A program made the position numbers and the translations under genes. Below, piece by piece: positions 36,414 through 45,587 of a stretch of DNA of 64,000 nucleotides (the first letter of the stretch is position 1; the number at the start of each line of letters is the position of its first letter). Source of the DNA: Archangium gephyra (GTDB lineage Bacteria > Myxococcota > Myxococcia > Myxococcales > Myxococcaceae). The stretch is taken from positions 1 to 64,000 of the forward strand of contig QFQP01000034.1 of the NCBI GenBank assembly GCA_003243425.1, read 5' to 3'. The notes below the pieces were generated by a model, which made no database searches, was not told where the DNA came from, and was given only the letters and a program-made list of their open reading frames with translations.

Positions 36414-37171
36414 AGCCGGTCGCGTTCTCACCTGAAGCCTTTGCGCGCGCGCGTCAGCTGGCCGACAGCTTTGCCGCCCGCGCACGACGCCCGGAGATCA
36501 ACCGCGCGAAGGCGCCCCGAGCCGAGGTCAGCAAGGAAGGCACCGCCGAGCTCTACCTCTACGACGCCATCGGTGGGTGGTGGAGCGGCATCGATGCCGA
36601 GTGGTTCCGCCGCGAGCTCGAGGCCATCAAGGGCGCGAAGCGGCTCAACCTCTTCGTGAACTCGCCGGGCGGTGACGTGTTCGAAGCGAAGACGATGCTC
36701 TCGCTGCTCGAGCGCTTCGACGCCGAGAAGGTCGTCTACATCGACGGTCTCGTCGCGTCGGCCGCCACGTTCCTGGTGATGGGCGCGAACCGCATCGTCA
36801 CCGTGCCGCACGGCACCTGGATGATTCACAACGCGTGGGGCATTGCCGCCGGCGAGGCGAAGTCGATGCGCGCCTACGCGGACCTGCTCGACATGGTGAC
36901 CGGCGACATCGCCGGCATCTACGAGCGACACACGAAGCAGCCGCTCGAGAAGCTCCGCGGGCTGATGGACGCCGAGACGTGGATGACGGCGGACCAGGCG
37001 AAGGAACTCGGGTTCACCCATTCCGTCGGCACGTACCGCGAGGACAACGACACGCCGGTACCCGGCGGCGACGACGCGGCAGCGAAGACCGCCGCGTTGA
37101 TCGCCAAGACGCAGGCGCACGTGGCGGCGTTCCAGGCGCAGCAGTTGCTCCGAAAGTCCAAGACGAACTGA
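36410..37171 (+). CDS. ClpP-like prohead maturation protease
   Basis: 253 residues. ClpP/crotonase fold: LNLFVNSPGGDVFEAK (oxyanion region), VASAATFLVMGA with Ser117 as nucleophile, MIHNAW with His140, and an acidic residue in the following helix. In HK97-type phages this type of enzyme trims the capsid N-terminal delta domain. ATG 36410 overlaps the portal stop. Confidence 0.88.
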   Translation: MKPVAFSPEAFARARQLADSFAARARRPEINRAKAPRAEVSKEGTAELYLYDAIGGWWSGIDAEWFRRELEAIKGAKRLNLFVNSPGGDVFEAKTMLSLLERFDAEKVVYIDGLVASAATFLVMGANRIVTVPHGTWMIHNAWGIAAGEAKSMRAYADLLDMVTGDIAGIYERHTKQPLEKLRGLMDAETWMTADQAKELGFTHSVGTYREDNDTPVPGGDDAAAKTAALIAKTQAHVAAFQAQQLLRKSKTN

Positions 37172-37232
37172 GCGCCCAGGGGCGCGCGGCCCGCGTCGGG
37201 CCACCACACCGCAGCACCCACAAGGAAACACG

Positions 37233-38582
37233 ATGAACAAGGATCAGATGAAGTTGTTGGCGCTCGCCGCTCTGGTGGAACACGCGGAGGGCCTCGCCTC
37301 GAAGTTGACGTCGATGGCGTCGGAAATCGAGAGCACGCCGGCGACGGCCGAGCAGCTCGCCGCGATCCGCGCCGTGCAGGCGCAGCTGAAGGACGCTCAG
37401 GACGTCATCGCCGAGAAGGAGTCGGCCGAGAAGGAGCAGCAGGAGCTCCTGGCGAAGGCGCGCCAGCAGGCCGCGGCCGTCGCCGACCTGTCGAAGCCGC
37501 TTCGCAAGACGTCGCCCGACGCGGTGGCGCGCGTCACCGGCGGCGACAAGCCCGGCGCGAGCAAGGGCACGTTCGGTTTCAGCTCGCTCGGCGAGTACGT
37601 GAAGGCTGCCCGCGAGTCCAAGGCCACCGGCTCGCTCGAGAAGCGCATCGCCGCCGCAGTCACCACGTACGGCCGCGAGGCCGTGCTCCCTGACGGCGGC
37701 TACGCGGTGCCGCCTGAATACGCGGCGACCATCGAGAAGTTGATGGACGACGCCGACGAGTCGTTGGCGCGCTTCGTCGATGAGCGCCCGACGTCTTCGA
37801 ACCGTTTCGTCCAGCCCATCGACGAAGAGAAGCCGTGGACGGGCGGCATCACCGTGTCGTGGGACGGTGAGGGCGAGGTCGCCACGGCACAGAAGCCGAA
37901 GCTCTCGAAGCTCGAGATCCCCATTCACAAGGTGCGTGGACTGGTGAACCTCAGCGACGAACTGCTCGAGGACGCGCCCGCCATCCAGTCGATGGCGACC
38001 ACCGGCTTCGCTGAGGCCCTCGTGTACGCGCTCAACGAGGCCATCGTGAACGGCGATGGAGTCGGCAAGCCGCTCGGTTTCCTGCAGAGCGCCTCGAAGG
38101 TGGAGGTCGCGAAGAAGTCGGGTCAGGCTGCAGACACCGTCGTCGCCGAGAACATCTCCGCGATGTGGGCCCGCCTGCACCGCAGCGCTCGCGCCAGCGC
38201 GTTCTGGATCATCAACCAGGACGTCGAGTCGCAGCTCCCGCTGATGACGATCGGCAATCAGCCCGTGTACCTGCCGCCTGGCGGTCTCACCGGTCTGCCG
38301 TACGGCACGATCTTCGGGCGGCCCGTCATCAGCTCGGAAGAGATGGCCGAGCTCGGCAACGCGGGTGACATCGCGCTCGTCGGCGGAAAGTCGTACCTGC
38401 TGATGAAGCGCCGCGGTTCGACGCTGAGCAGCTCGATGCACTTCGCCTTCGACCAGGACCTGCAGAGCCTCAAGGTCGTCGCGCGCTACGGCGGCGCGTC
38501 GAAGTGGCGCAAGGCGATGCCCCGCAAGAACGGCGGCACGAACACGCTCAGCAACGTCGTCACGCTGGCCGCTCGCGCGTAA
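37233..38582 (+). CDS. Major capsid protein, HK97 gp5-like
   Basis: 449 residues. N-terminal ~95 residues are charged and coiled-coil-like (delta scaffold domain), then the fold starts near GYAVPPEYAATIE. Typical capsid segments follow: VSWDGEGEVATAQKPKLSK, ELLEDAPAIQSMA, NEAIVNGDGVGKPLGFL and ALVGGKSYLLMKRRG. RBS AAGGAA is good. Two hairpins follow the stop. Confidence 0.92.
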   Translation: MNKDQMKLLALAALVEHAEGLASKLTSMASEIESTPATAEQLAAIRAVQAQLKDAQDVIAEKESAEKEQQELLAKARQQAAAVADLSKPLRKTSPDAVARVTGGDKPGASKGTFGFSSLGEYVKAARESKATGSLEKRIAAAVTTYGREAVLPDGGYAVPPEYAATIEKLMDDADESLARFVDERPTSSNRFVQPIDEEKPWTGGITVSWDGEGEVATAQKPKLSKLEIPIHKVRGLVNLSDELLEDAPAIQSMATTGFAEALVYALNEAIVNGDGVGKPLGFLQSASKVEVAKKSGQAADTVVAENISAMWARLHRSARASAFWIINQDVESQLPLMTIGNQPVYLPPGGLTGLPYGTIFGRPVISSEEMAELGNAGDIALVGGKSYLLMKRRGSTLSSSMHFAFDQDLQSLKVVARYGGASKWRKAMPRKNGGTNTLSNVVTLAARA

Positions 38583-38593
38583 CCGGTCCTCTC

Positions 38594-38638
38594 GCCCGAC
38601 TCGTTCGACGGTCGGGCGCAGAGCAGGTGCGCTGCTCG
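38594..38638 (+). terminator. Tandem hairpins after the capsid gene
   Basis: Two adjacent stems: CGCCCGAC with GTCGGGCG (loop 10), then GAGCAG with CTGCTC (loop 5). No T-run. Capsid genes often end in such structures, which could stabilise the abundant message or partly end transcription. Confidence 0.4.
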
Positions 38639-38689
38639 CCGCTCCTGCCTGACTCCCCAGCGAGATGCCTCTTCTTCAGGAGAATCACG

Positions 38690-39079
38690 ATGGATCAGCA
38701 CCACGACATCAAGGTCGTCCCCGCGCTGGCGTCGGGCGCGAAGACCGCCGACTTCACCGGCATCAGCGTCGATGCGCGGGGATTCAACGCGCTCACGTTC
38801 GCCCTGCTCACCGCCACGGTGACGGACGGCACGACGACCGTCGGCGCCGAGTACTCCGACGACAACGCCACGTGGTTCGACGTGCCCGATGACGAGTACA
38901 TCGGGTCGAAGCCGGTACTCGATACGTCGCCCGCCGACGACAACGCGTGCAACCAGTTCGGCGTCATCGTCCGTCACCCGCACTACCGGCTCGACGGTGA
39001 CGTCGTCGGCGCGACCACCGGTCTCGTCATCGCCGGCGTCGCCATTCTCGGTCGCCCCATCTACGCGCCGGCGGCGTAA
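38690..39079 (+). CDS. Probable head decoration or fibre protein
   Basis: 129 residues; ATG 38690 follows AGGAGA. Sequence DIKVVPALASGAKTADFTG...LTFALLTATVTDG... is beta-rich with repeated Ala/Thr/Val, typical of small phage head decoration proteins. It sits between capsid and connector genes. Assignment by place and composition. Confidence 0.55.
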   Translation: MDQHHDIKVVPALASGAKTADFTGISVDARGFNALTFALLTATVTDGTTTVGAEYSDDNATWFDVPDDEYIGSKPVLDTSPADDNACNQFGVIVRHPHYRLDGDVVGATTGLVIAGVAILGRPIYAPAA

Positions 39080-39084
39080 CGACG

Positions 39085-39666
39085 ATGGCCCTCCGCGTCG
39101 TCACACCTCCCTCGGACACACCGGTCTCGCTCATCGAGGCGAAGGCCCACCTGCGTCTCGAAGAGTCAGCAGACGACGCGTACGTAGAGCAGCTCATCGA
39201 GTCGGCTGCCTCGCACGTCGCAGTGACGTGCGAGCGCGCGCTCATGCAGCAGGAGGTGGAACTCATCAGCGTTTCACCGTGGCGAAGTGATGGCGCGGTC
39301 CGACTCATCGGCGGCGCTCTGCACAACGAGGCCGACCTGGTGCGTGTCGCCTACCTCGACGGCAACGACGTGGAGCACGAGCTGCCGCTCACCTCGTGCT
39401 TCCTGGTGCCGGGCGGCACGGCGACGCCAGCAGCGCTGTTTCCGAAGGCGTCGTGGCCCACCATGTCGTCGCGACCGGATGCGCTGCGCGTGAGGTACCG
39501 CGTGGGTTGGGCGACGGCAGCGGAAGTGCCAGCACCACTGCGACACGCGGTGTTGCTCGTCGTCTCGCAGCTCTACGAATTCCGCACGCCGGAGGTCACC
39601 ACGTCTATTGCCACCAGCGGGGCGCTCGAGGCGTTGCTCGCGCCATACCGCTTCCCGAGCATCTGA
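39085..39666 (+). CDS. Head-tail connector, gp6-like
   Basis: 193 residues. Begins VTPPSDTPVSLIEAKAHLRLEESADDAYVEQLIESAASHV, the hallmark of HK97 gp6-type connectors (phage_QLRG/gp6 pattern). Forms a ring below the portal. Confidence 0.85.
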   Translation: MALRVVTPPSDTPVSLIEAKAHLRLEESADDAYVEQLIESAASHVAVTCERALMQQEVELISVSPWRSDGAVRLIGGALHNEADLVRVAYLDGNDVEHELPLTSCFLVPGGTATPAALFPKASWPTMSSRPDALRVRYRVGWATAAEVPAPLRHAVLLVVSQLYEFRTPEVTTSIATSGALEALLAPYRFPSI

Positions 39667-40004
39667 TGACTGCTTCCGGCCCCATGAGGGAGGTCATCCA
39701 CCTCCAGGCGCAGACCGAGCTCCAGGACGACACCGGCCAGCGCCGGCTCATCTGGAACGACGTCGCCGTGCGCCGCGCGGAAGTTACGCAGTCGACGGGC
39801 AGCGAAGTCGTCACCGGGGCCGCCCGCGCAGCCCGCGTGCCCACCATCTTCCGCATCCGCTACCCCCGCGAATTCGAGGTCACGCCGGCGATGCGCGTCG
39901 TCAACCGCGGGCGCGTCTTCAACATCATCTCCCGCGCCGACGCTGACGGGCGCCGCGTGGAGTTGGTCATCACCGCTGAAGAGCTCGTCGGAGAAGCGCC
40001 GTGA
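39666..40004 (+). CDS. Head closure / head-tail adaptor protein
   Basis: 112 residues. TELQDDTGQRRLIWNDVAVRRAEVTQSTGSEV and YPREFEVTPAMRVVNRGRVFNI belong to the SPP1 gp16-like head-tail joining family. Start ATG 39666 overlaps the previous stop; ATG 39684 is also possible. Confidence 0.75.
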   Translation: MTASGPMREVIHLQAQTELQDDTGQRRLIWNDVAVRRAEVTQSTGSEVVTGAARAARVPTIFRIRYPREFEVTPAMRVVNRGRVFNIISRADADGRRVELVITAEELVGEAP

Positions 40005-40453
40005 AGATTCAGGGGCTCAAGCAGTTGGACAAGCAGCTGAAGCACCTCGCCGAAGACACGCGGCCCAAGGTCTTGAAGGCTGCAGTGCGTGCCGCCTTCA
40101 AGCCCGTAGTCACGGCCGCGATGGCGAAGGTGCCCGTCGACACCGGCGAACTGCGCGCCGGCATCACCGTCGCGACCGGGCAGAAGGACAAGACCGTCGC
40201 CGCCGGCATCGTCATCGCCAACAACACCACGGCGATGAAACAGGCGCGCGTCGCCGCAGCGGCCTTCGGTGAGGAACAGCTGCGGGGTGCGCCTGCTCGG
40301 CGGTGGCACCTCACTGAGCTCGGAACGAAGACGCAGGCCGCGCAACCCTTCCTCCGTCCAGCGCTGGACGAGAACGCGTCAACGGTCAGCGAGCGGCTGA
40401 AAGAGGAGCTCCAGAAGCGAATCGACAAGGCCATCAAGAAGGGGCGCGGGTGA
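40001..40453 (+). CDS. HK97 gp10-like tail completion protein
   Basis: 150 residues, GTG start at 40001. KIQGLKQLDKQLKHLAEDT... PVDTGELRAGITV and a later HLTELGTKTQAAQPFLRPAL are the gp10 family signatures. Connects the tail to the head. Confidence 0.85.
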   Translation: MKIQGLKQLDKQLKHLAEDTRPKVLKAAVRAAFKPVVTAAMAKVPVDTGELRAGITVATGQKDKTVAAGIVIANNTTAMKQARVAAAAFGEEQLRGAPARRWHLTELGTKTQAAQPFLRPALDENASTVSERLKEELQKRIDKAIKKGRG

Positions 40454-40836
40454 TGTCCCTCGAGGCGCTGCTCTTCTCGCTGCTGACCGGTGCGGCGCCC
40501 ATAGCGGCGCTCGTGGCGCAGCGCGTCTTCCCCGACGTCGCACCGCAAGACGCGGAAGACCCGCTGCTGGTGGTCACCGTCGTCGACCGCGTGCCGGAAC
40601 TCACCCTGGCCGGCGCGCCGGAGAACACGCTCTCGAATGCGCGCGTACAAATCGACGCGTACGCGAAGACGCGCGCGGAGGCGTCAGCCCTCGCCACCGC
40701 GGTGGTCAACACGTTCGGGAAGATGCGGAAGCCGACGCACGGCGCCGACGTGTGGGCCACGTCGCCCGGCCGAAACCTCTTCGACGACGAGACGCAGTCG
40801 TACCGCGTCCTCATGGAATTCAACGTCTGGCGCTGA
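40450..40836 (+). CDS. DUF3168-type tail completion protein
   Basis: 128 residues (GTG 40450; ATG 40453 is the likelier start). EALLFSLLTGAAPIAALVAQRVFPDVAPQDAEDPLLVV matches the DUF3168 family that follows gp10 in siphovirus genomes. Confidence 0.8.
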   Translation: MMSLEALLFSLLTGAAPIAALVAQRVFPDVAPQDAEDPLLVVTVVDRVPELTLAGAPENTLSNARVQIDAYAKTRAEASALATAVVNTFGKMRKPTHGADVWATSPGRNLFDDETQSYRVLMEFNVWR

Positions 40837-40860
40837 GCCAGCACACCAAGGAGCAGCAGC

Positions 40861-41307
40861 ATGACGACGCAGGCGAAGACGACGAAGGGCACGACCATCA
40901 GCATCGGCAACGACGACGGTCCTACGGAGACGTTCGACGAAATCGGCGAGGTGACGAACTTCCAGATGCCGGGCATCACCGTGCAGAGCATCGAGGTGAC
41001 GCACCTCAAGAGCACGGCCATCGAGCGAATCGCTGGCCTCGCCGACGGCGACACCGTGCAGTTCGACGTGAACTTCATCGCCAGCGACGCGCAGCAGCAG
41101 GAGCTGTTCACGCTCGCCGCCGCGGGCACGAAGAGGAACTTCGAAATCAACCTGAACGACCACGTGACGACGCCCACGAAGGCGACTTTCGAGGCCTTCG
41201 TGCAGAACCTCCCCGGTCCCGGCGGCGGCCCGAACGAGGCCGTGAAGATCTCTGGCATCACGCTGCAGGTCTCCGGGCCGGTGACGCGCCAGTTCGCGCC
41301 GGCGTGA
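40861..41307 (+). CDS. Major tail tube protein
   Basis: 148 residues. Begins TTQAKTTKGTTISIGN and has a long beta-rich body with FDEIGEVTNFQMPGITVQSIEVTHL, the typical tail tube sequence. Place before the tape-measure chaperones supports it. Confidence 0.85.
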   Translation: MTTQAKTTKGTTISIGNDDGPTETFDEIGEVTNFQMPGITVQSIEVTHLKSTAIERIAGLADGDTVQFDVNFIASDAQQQELFTLAAAGTKRNFEINLNDHVTTPTKATFEAFVQNLPGPGGGPNEAVKISGITLQVSGPVTRQFAPA

Positions 41308-41383
41308 TTCACGACGCACGCACCACCGCTGACGGCGCCGTTCGCGTCGTCAGCAGTCCCCCACCCCATTCACGAGACCCGTC

Positions 41384-41734
41384 ATGAGCTTCATTTCGCA
41401 GGACACCATCAAGAACATGCGGCGCCGCCGCGCCAAAGAGCTCGACCTCGAGCCCTACGTGGGCGAGCCGAAGAAGCTGCTCGTGCGTCCGATTCCGTTC
41501 TTCGACGCCATCGCCCTGCACGGCTCTGCCGAGCTCCCGCTGAAGGAGCGCATGGACAACGTCGTGAAGGCGCTCGCCTCGTCGGCGTTGGACCCGGCCA
41601 CGCTCGAGCCCATCGCGGAGGGAGAGCTGCGCGCGCTCGTCGCCGAGCTCGACCAGGACGAAGCACAGAGCCTCATCAGCAAGCTTCAGGAACTCGCGGC
41701 GAAGAAGAAGGAAGGCACGCCCGCGGGAAACTGA
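41384..41734 (+). CDS. Tail assembly chaperone, upstream frame (G-like)
   Basis: 116 residues. Acidic, helical, contains a charged N-terminus FISQDTIKNMRRRRAKEL and an end rich in Lys/Glu (QELAAKKKEGTPAGN). It ends at a TGA that directly follows the slippery GGGAAAC. Positioned between tail tube and tape measure, as lambda G. Confidence 0.8.
   Translation: MSFISQDTIKNMRRRRAKELDLEPYVGEPKKLLVRPIPFFDAIALHGSAELPLKERMDNVVKALASSALDPATLEPIAEGELRALVAELDQDEAQSLISKLQELAAKKKEGTPAGN
41725..41731 (+). other. Programmed -1 frameshift site
   Basis: Slippery heptamer G GGA AAC: in the upstream frame the codons are GCG GGA AAC TGA. This is the canonical X XXY YYZ form and matches the GGGAAAG used by lambda G-T in kind. 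A -1 slip puts the ribosome into the open frame that runs to 42075, giving a chaperone fusion of about 230 residues. A downstream structure was not tested. Confidence 0.85.
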
Positions 41735-42075
41735 GCGGGCCGCTTCGGCGACAGCGGGACTTCCTGTTCCGCCTATGCCTCGCGCTGGGGTGGCCCCACC
41801 CTGACTACCTCGGAGAGTACCTGTCGCTCGATCAGGTGCACGAGTGGATGGAGTTCTACGGCCGAGAGCCGTGGGGCTTCGAGGCCGACGACTACCATGC
41901 AGCGTTGCAGGCCTTCACGGTGGCTCGCAGCGCAGGAAGCAAGACCGCGCGCATCGAGGACTTCCGGCTCGCACCGAAGCTCGCGCAGGCGGCCAATGCC
42001 GGGAAGCCCGAAGACCCGGAAGTGCTGAAGCAACGCATCCGCACGGCGTTCGGTCTGCATCGCCCGAAGAAGTGA
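41731..42075 (+). CDS. Tail assembly chaperone, downstream part (T-like), made by -1 frameshift
   Basis: The -1 frame is open from the slippery site, reading LSGPLRRQRDFLFRLCLALG then WPHPDYLGEYLSLDQVHEW and MEFYGREPWGFEADDY, a typical GT-type sequence (FLFRLCLALG / WMEFYGREP). It has no own start with a good ribosome site; the first possible GTG at 41836 would lose the conserved beginning. Read as the C-terminal extension of the protein at 41384, about 114 residues. Works with the tail-tube and tape-measure proteins during assembly. Confidence 0.8.
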   Translation: MSGPLRRQRDFLFRLCLALGWPHPDYLGEYLSLDQVHEWMEFYGREPWGFEADDYHAALQAFTVARSAGSKTARIEDFRLAPKLAQAANAGKPEDPEVLKQRIRTAFGLHRPKK

Positions 42076-42084
42076 GAGGAACCC

Positions 42085-44796
42085 ATGGCGAAGTTGGAAT
42101 CGCTCATCGTCGATTTGCAGGCGAACACGGCGAAGCTCGAAAAGGGCCTGAGCGCCGCGAATCAGAAGCTCGCGAACTTCGACAAGCAGATGAAGGCGCT
42201 CGTCGGCGTCTTCGCGCTCGAGAAGATTGGCGCTGCCGCCATCTCCGCCGCCGGCGCGCTGGCTCAGTTCGTCGGCGAAGGCATCAACGCACTCGACCAG
42301 ATGGGCAAGCGCGCGGCGCTCTTCGGTGAGTCGTCGGAGGACTTCTCCAAGCTCGCGTGGGCATTCAAGCAGACCGGCGTCGAAGGCGAAGAGTTCGGCA
42401 AGTTCATGCAGGGCCTGGGGAAGAACCTCACGGCCGCGGCGTCGGGCTCGAAAGAGCAGTCAGCGCTGTTCACGGCGCTGGGCGTCTCCGCAACTGACGC
42501 CGCCGGCAACGTGCGCAGCAGCAGCGTGGTGATGGGCGAGCTCGCCGACAAGTTCGCGGCCATGGAAGACGGACCGGCGAAGGCGCAGCTCGCCATCGAA
42601 CTCTTCGGCAAGGGCGGCGAGGCGATGCTGGAGACGCTCAACAAGGGAAGCGCCGGGCTTGTCGCCGCCGGCGCGGAAGCTGAGAAGTACGGCGCCGTGG
42701 TCAGCGGCAGCGCCGCTGAGGCAGCCGGCGGCTTCAACGACAGGCTCACGAAGCTGAGCAGCATCGCCGACGGCTTCGCGATGACGCTGGCAGCCGACGT
42801 GCTCCCGTCGCTCAACAAGCTGCTCGACTCGGTGATGCGCAACGAGGCGCTCACCACCGCCTTCACCAACACGTTGAAGGGGCTCGGTGAGGCGACGAAG
42901 TGGGCCGCCTACGTGGGCACGGTGCTGGTGGCCGTGTGGGACAAGGCGCTCGAGACCATCGGGCATCTCGCGTCAGCAGCGCTCGGAGTCGTCACCGGCC
43001 AATTCTCATTCGCCATCGACCAGGCGAAGGAAGCGGCGAAGAGCTGGAGCGCCGTCGAGTCCGCGGCGGCGAAGGCCGATAACGACTGGTTCGACGCACC
43101 CGCTCCGGAGGCCGCGGCTGGGCCGCAGCAGACGCGCAGCGCAGAGAAGGTGTTGCGCGCCGCGAAAGCCGGCGAGGCCGCGCTCGACGCACAGAAGAAG
43201 GCCACCGCCGAATCGAAGAAGGCGCTGGAGGACCTGACGAAGGTTGCCGAAGACTACGAACGGAAGATCACCACCTTCGGCAACTCGGATCCGACCGCCG
43301 ACCTCGCCGAGCGCCTGAAGACCGGTGACCTCGCGGAGAAGCTCGAGAAGGTCGGAGACCAGGCCGGTGCGATGCGTGACCGCATCCTCGAGGCGGCGCG
43401 CGCCCTAGCGAAACTGGAAGACGCGAAGTTCGACAAGAAGCTCGCCGTCGACCTCGAATTCTCTCGCGCTGCCACGCGCTCGCAGTCGGCGCAGAGAGGT
43501 GCCGCGTTCGCCAAGGAGACCGACGCCGGCAAGTGGCAGCAGAGCACCGCCGGCTTCGCCAACTTCGACGCCGCGTTGAAGGCCTGGGAGGCGGCTACGA
43601 ACGAAGCGGCCGAGGCGTCCGCGCGTATGGCGAAGGCCGCCCGCGACGGCAATCAAACCGCCGAGGTCGAATACCGACGAGCAGCGGTCGCGGCGCAGGA
43701 GGCGGCGTCGAAGGCCGAAAGCGCGATGGGCGGCTTCGAGCAGTTCCGCACCACCGAGAAGGCCATCGATGCTGCGTTCAAAGAAGCTGCCGGCGCGGAG
43801 TCGTGGGGCGAGTCGCTCAAGAAGTTGGACAAGAGCTTCGGCGAATTAGGGCGCACGACGACCTTCGGCGATGAGGTGAAGCTGTGGGCCGCGCGCATGG
43901 GACCGATGCTGGCGTCATCGGGCACGCAGCTGCTCGGCGCCGTCGGTGACCTGGTGAACTCGGTGGCAGACGGCGCGAAACAGGGCGGCGTGTGGGGCGC
44001 CATCATGGCGGCCTTCATGGAGATCGCGAAGAAGACCGAGAGCGCGATGAAGTTCCTCGGCATCGCCATGGAGTTCATCGAGCAGATCGCCGCGATGGTG
44101 GAGCCGCTCGTGAAGCCCATCTTCGACGCGCTCACCAACGTGCTGGGCGTCGTCGTTAAAATCGTCGAACCGGTGTTCGCGGCGCTTGTGCCGCTGTTCG
44201 AGAGCATCGGCTCACTGGTGAACAGCCTCGCGCCGATCCTCTACTCGCTCGGCGACCTGTTCGCGGCGATCGCTCCCATTCTCGAATTCCTGGGGCGCAT
44301 CATCGGCGTCATCTTCGACGCGCTCGCTCCAGTGTTCGAGCTCATCAGCGGCGTCATCAAGGTCATTGCGTCGGTGCTGCTCGGCATCATCATCGCGGCC
44401 AACGAGATCGCCGCGTTCTTCGGCGACACGAAGGCGCGGGCCGAGAGCGACCGGCTCAAGGGTGTGCTCGAGGCGATGTGGTCGCGCACCGCCGAGATGG
44501 ACCGCGCGGCGATGGACGCGGCAGGCGCCAACCTCGAGAACGCCGCGGCGGCGAAGGAGAGCACCGAAGCGCTCAAGGAGTTCAGCAGCTCGCTCACCAA
44601 CGCGCCGGCGGGATTCCGCTACGCGGCGGCCGCCTTCGACGCCCAGGGCTTCGGCTCTGAATCGGTCTTCGGGAACGTCGACACCGAGCTCGACATCACG
44701 CTGAACATCGATGGCGAGACGCTCTACCGCCACCTGCAGCGCATCGCGCGGCGCGACAGCTTCCGCACCACCGGCTTCGCGGGGAACCTGCGATGA
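42085..44796 (+). CDS. Tape measure protein
   Basis: 903 residues. N-terminal MAKLESLIVDLQANTAKLEKGLSAANQKLANFDKQMK is typical, with helical Ala/Lys/Glu-rich stretches and several hydrophobic segments near the C-terminus (GAVVKIVEPVFAALVPLFESIGSLV in part, IGVIFDALAPVFELISGVIK). Length sets the tail length. The stop overlaps the next gene (ATGA). Confidence 0.9.
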   Translation: MAKLESLIVDLQANTAKLEKGLSAANQKLANFDKQMKALVGVFALEKIGAAAISAAGALAQFVGEGINALDQMGKRAALFGESSEDFSKLAWAFKQTGVEGEEFGKFMQGLGKNLTAAASGSKEQSALFTALGVSATDAAGNVRSSSVVMGELADKFAAMEDGPAKAQLAIELFGKGGEAMLETLNKGSAGLVAAGAEAEKYGAVVSGSAAEAAGGFNDRLTKLSSIADGFAMTLAADVLPSLNKLLDSVMRNEALTTAFTNTLKGLGEATKWAAYVGTVLVAVWDKALETIGHLASAALGVVTGQFSFAIDQAKEAAKSWSAVESAAAKADNDWFDAPAPEAAAGPQQTRSAEKVLRAAKAGEAALDAQKKATAESKKALEDLTKVAEDYERKITTFGNSDPTADLAERLKTGDLAEKLEKVGDQAGAMRDRILEAARALAKLEDAKFDKKLAVDLEFSRAATRSQSAQRGAAFAKETDAGKWQQSTAGFANFDAALKAWEAATNEAAEASARMAKAARDGNQTAEVEYRRAAVAAQEAASKAESAMGGFEQFRTTEKAIDAAFKEAAGAESWGESLKKLDKSFGELGRTTTFGDEVKLWAARMGPMLASSGTQLLGAVGDLVNSVADGAKQGGVWGAIMAAFMEIAKKTESAMKFLGIAMEFIEQIAAMVEPLVKPIFDALTNVLGVVVKIVEPVFAALVPLFESIGSLVNSLAPILYSLGDLFAAIAPILEFLGRIIGVIFDALAPVFELISGVIKVIASVLLGIIIAANEIAAFFGDTKARAESDRLKGVLEAMWSRTAEMDRAAMDAAGANLENAAAAKESTEALKEFSSSLTNAPAGFRYAAAAFDAQGFGSESVFGNVDTELDITLNIDGETLYRHLQRIARRDSFRTTGFAGNLR

Positions 44797-45587
44797 GCGC
44801 GCTCAAGCTGTGCGGCATCGAGGTTGACGCGGTGGTCGCTGCGTCGGCCGACATGCAGCAGACGACGCGCGACGTCGGCGAGGAATCCCAGGCTTCCGAC
44901 GGCTCGACGTACGTCACGCGTTCGGCGACGAAGATGGACTTCAGCTTCAAGACCGTGCCGCTGACGCTGGCCGCCGCGTTCGCCTGGTGGAGCCTGTTCC
45001 GTGGGGAGGGCGAGGCGTGGAGCTTCGACGCGACCCTCTACGGCAGCAAGGGCACGGGGCCGTCAGCGACTACGGGCACCGCGGCGCAGAGTGCCGGCAG
45101 CGCGAAGTATGGCGCCGGCAAGCTGTCGCTCAGCGCCTCGAGCTCCATCGCCTGGGCAGCCGCGACGCGCAGCATGTTCGGCCGCGTCGACCAGTGGACC
45201 GTCTCCTTCTGGCGCAACGCCGGCGCGTGGGTGCACTACGTCGTGAACAGCCTGGGCCAGAAGTGGGTGAACGGCGTGCGGAGCGACGGCACAGCGACGA
45301 CGTTCCTCACCGTGACCGCCGGCGACGTGGCGCTGAGCAACTCGAGCGGCACGGTGACCTTCGACGACCTGGTCATCGTGCCCTACGTGATGCCGCTCGA
45401 CTGGCCCTCGCAGGTCTACGCGGCCAACGCGGCGTTCGGCCCCCTGCCCGTACTCACGCTCACCGGTGATTTCGTCACCGAGCAGACGTCGCGCGCCGTC
45501 ATCGGAAAAGCGACCGAAGGCGCCTACCAGAAGGTGGGCGGCGGCACCGTGCTCGTGTCCCTCGAGGTGGAGCTACACGCGCGATGA
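44793..45587 (+). CDS. Distal tail-like protein with LamG-like insert
   Basis: 264 residues; start ATG 44793 overlaps the tape-measure stop. The N-terminus resembles tail-tip proteins; the middle GSAKYGAGKLSLSASSS...VDQWTVSFWRNAG resembles a laminin-G/concanavalin-like carbohydrate domain (WTVSFW pattern). May bind sugars at the tail tip. The role is inference. Confidence 0.6.
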   Translation: MSALKLCGIEVDAVVAASADMQQTTRDVGEESQASDGSTYVTRSATKMDFSFKTVPLTLAAAFAWWSLFRGEGEAWSFDATLYGSKGTGPSATTGTAAQSAGSAKYGAGKLSLSASSSIAWAAATRSMFGRVDQWTVSFWRNAGAWVHYVVNSLGQKWVNGVRSDGTATTFLTVTAGDVALSNSSGTVTFDDLVIVPYVMPLDWPSQVYAANAAFGPLPVLTLTGDFVTEQTSRAVIGKATEGAYQKVGGGTVLVSLEVELHAR

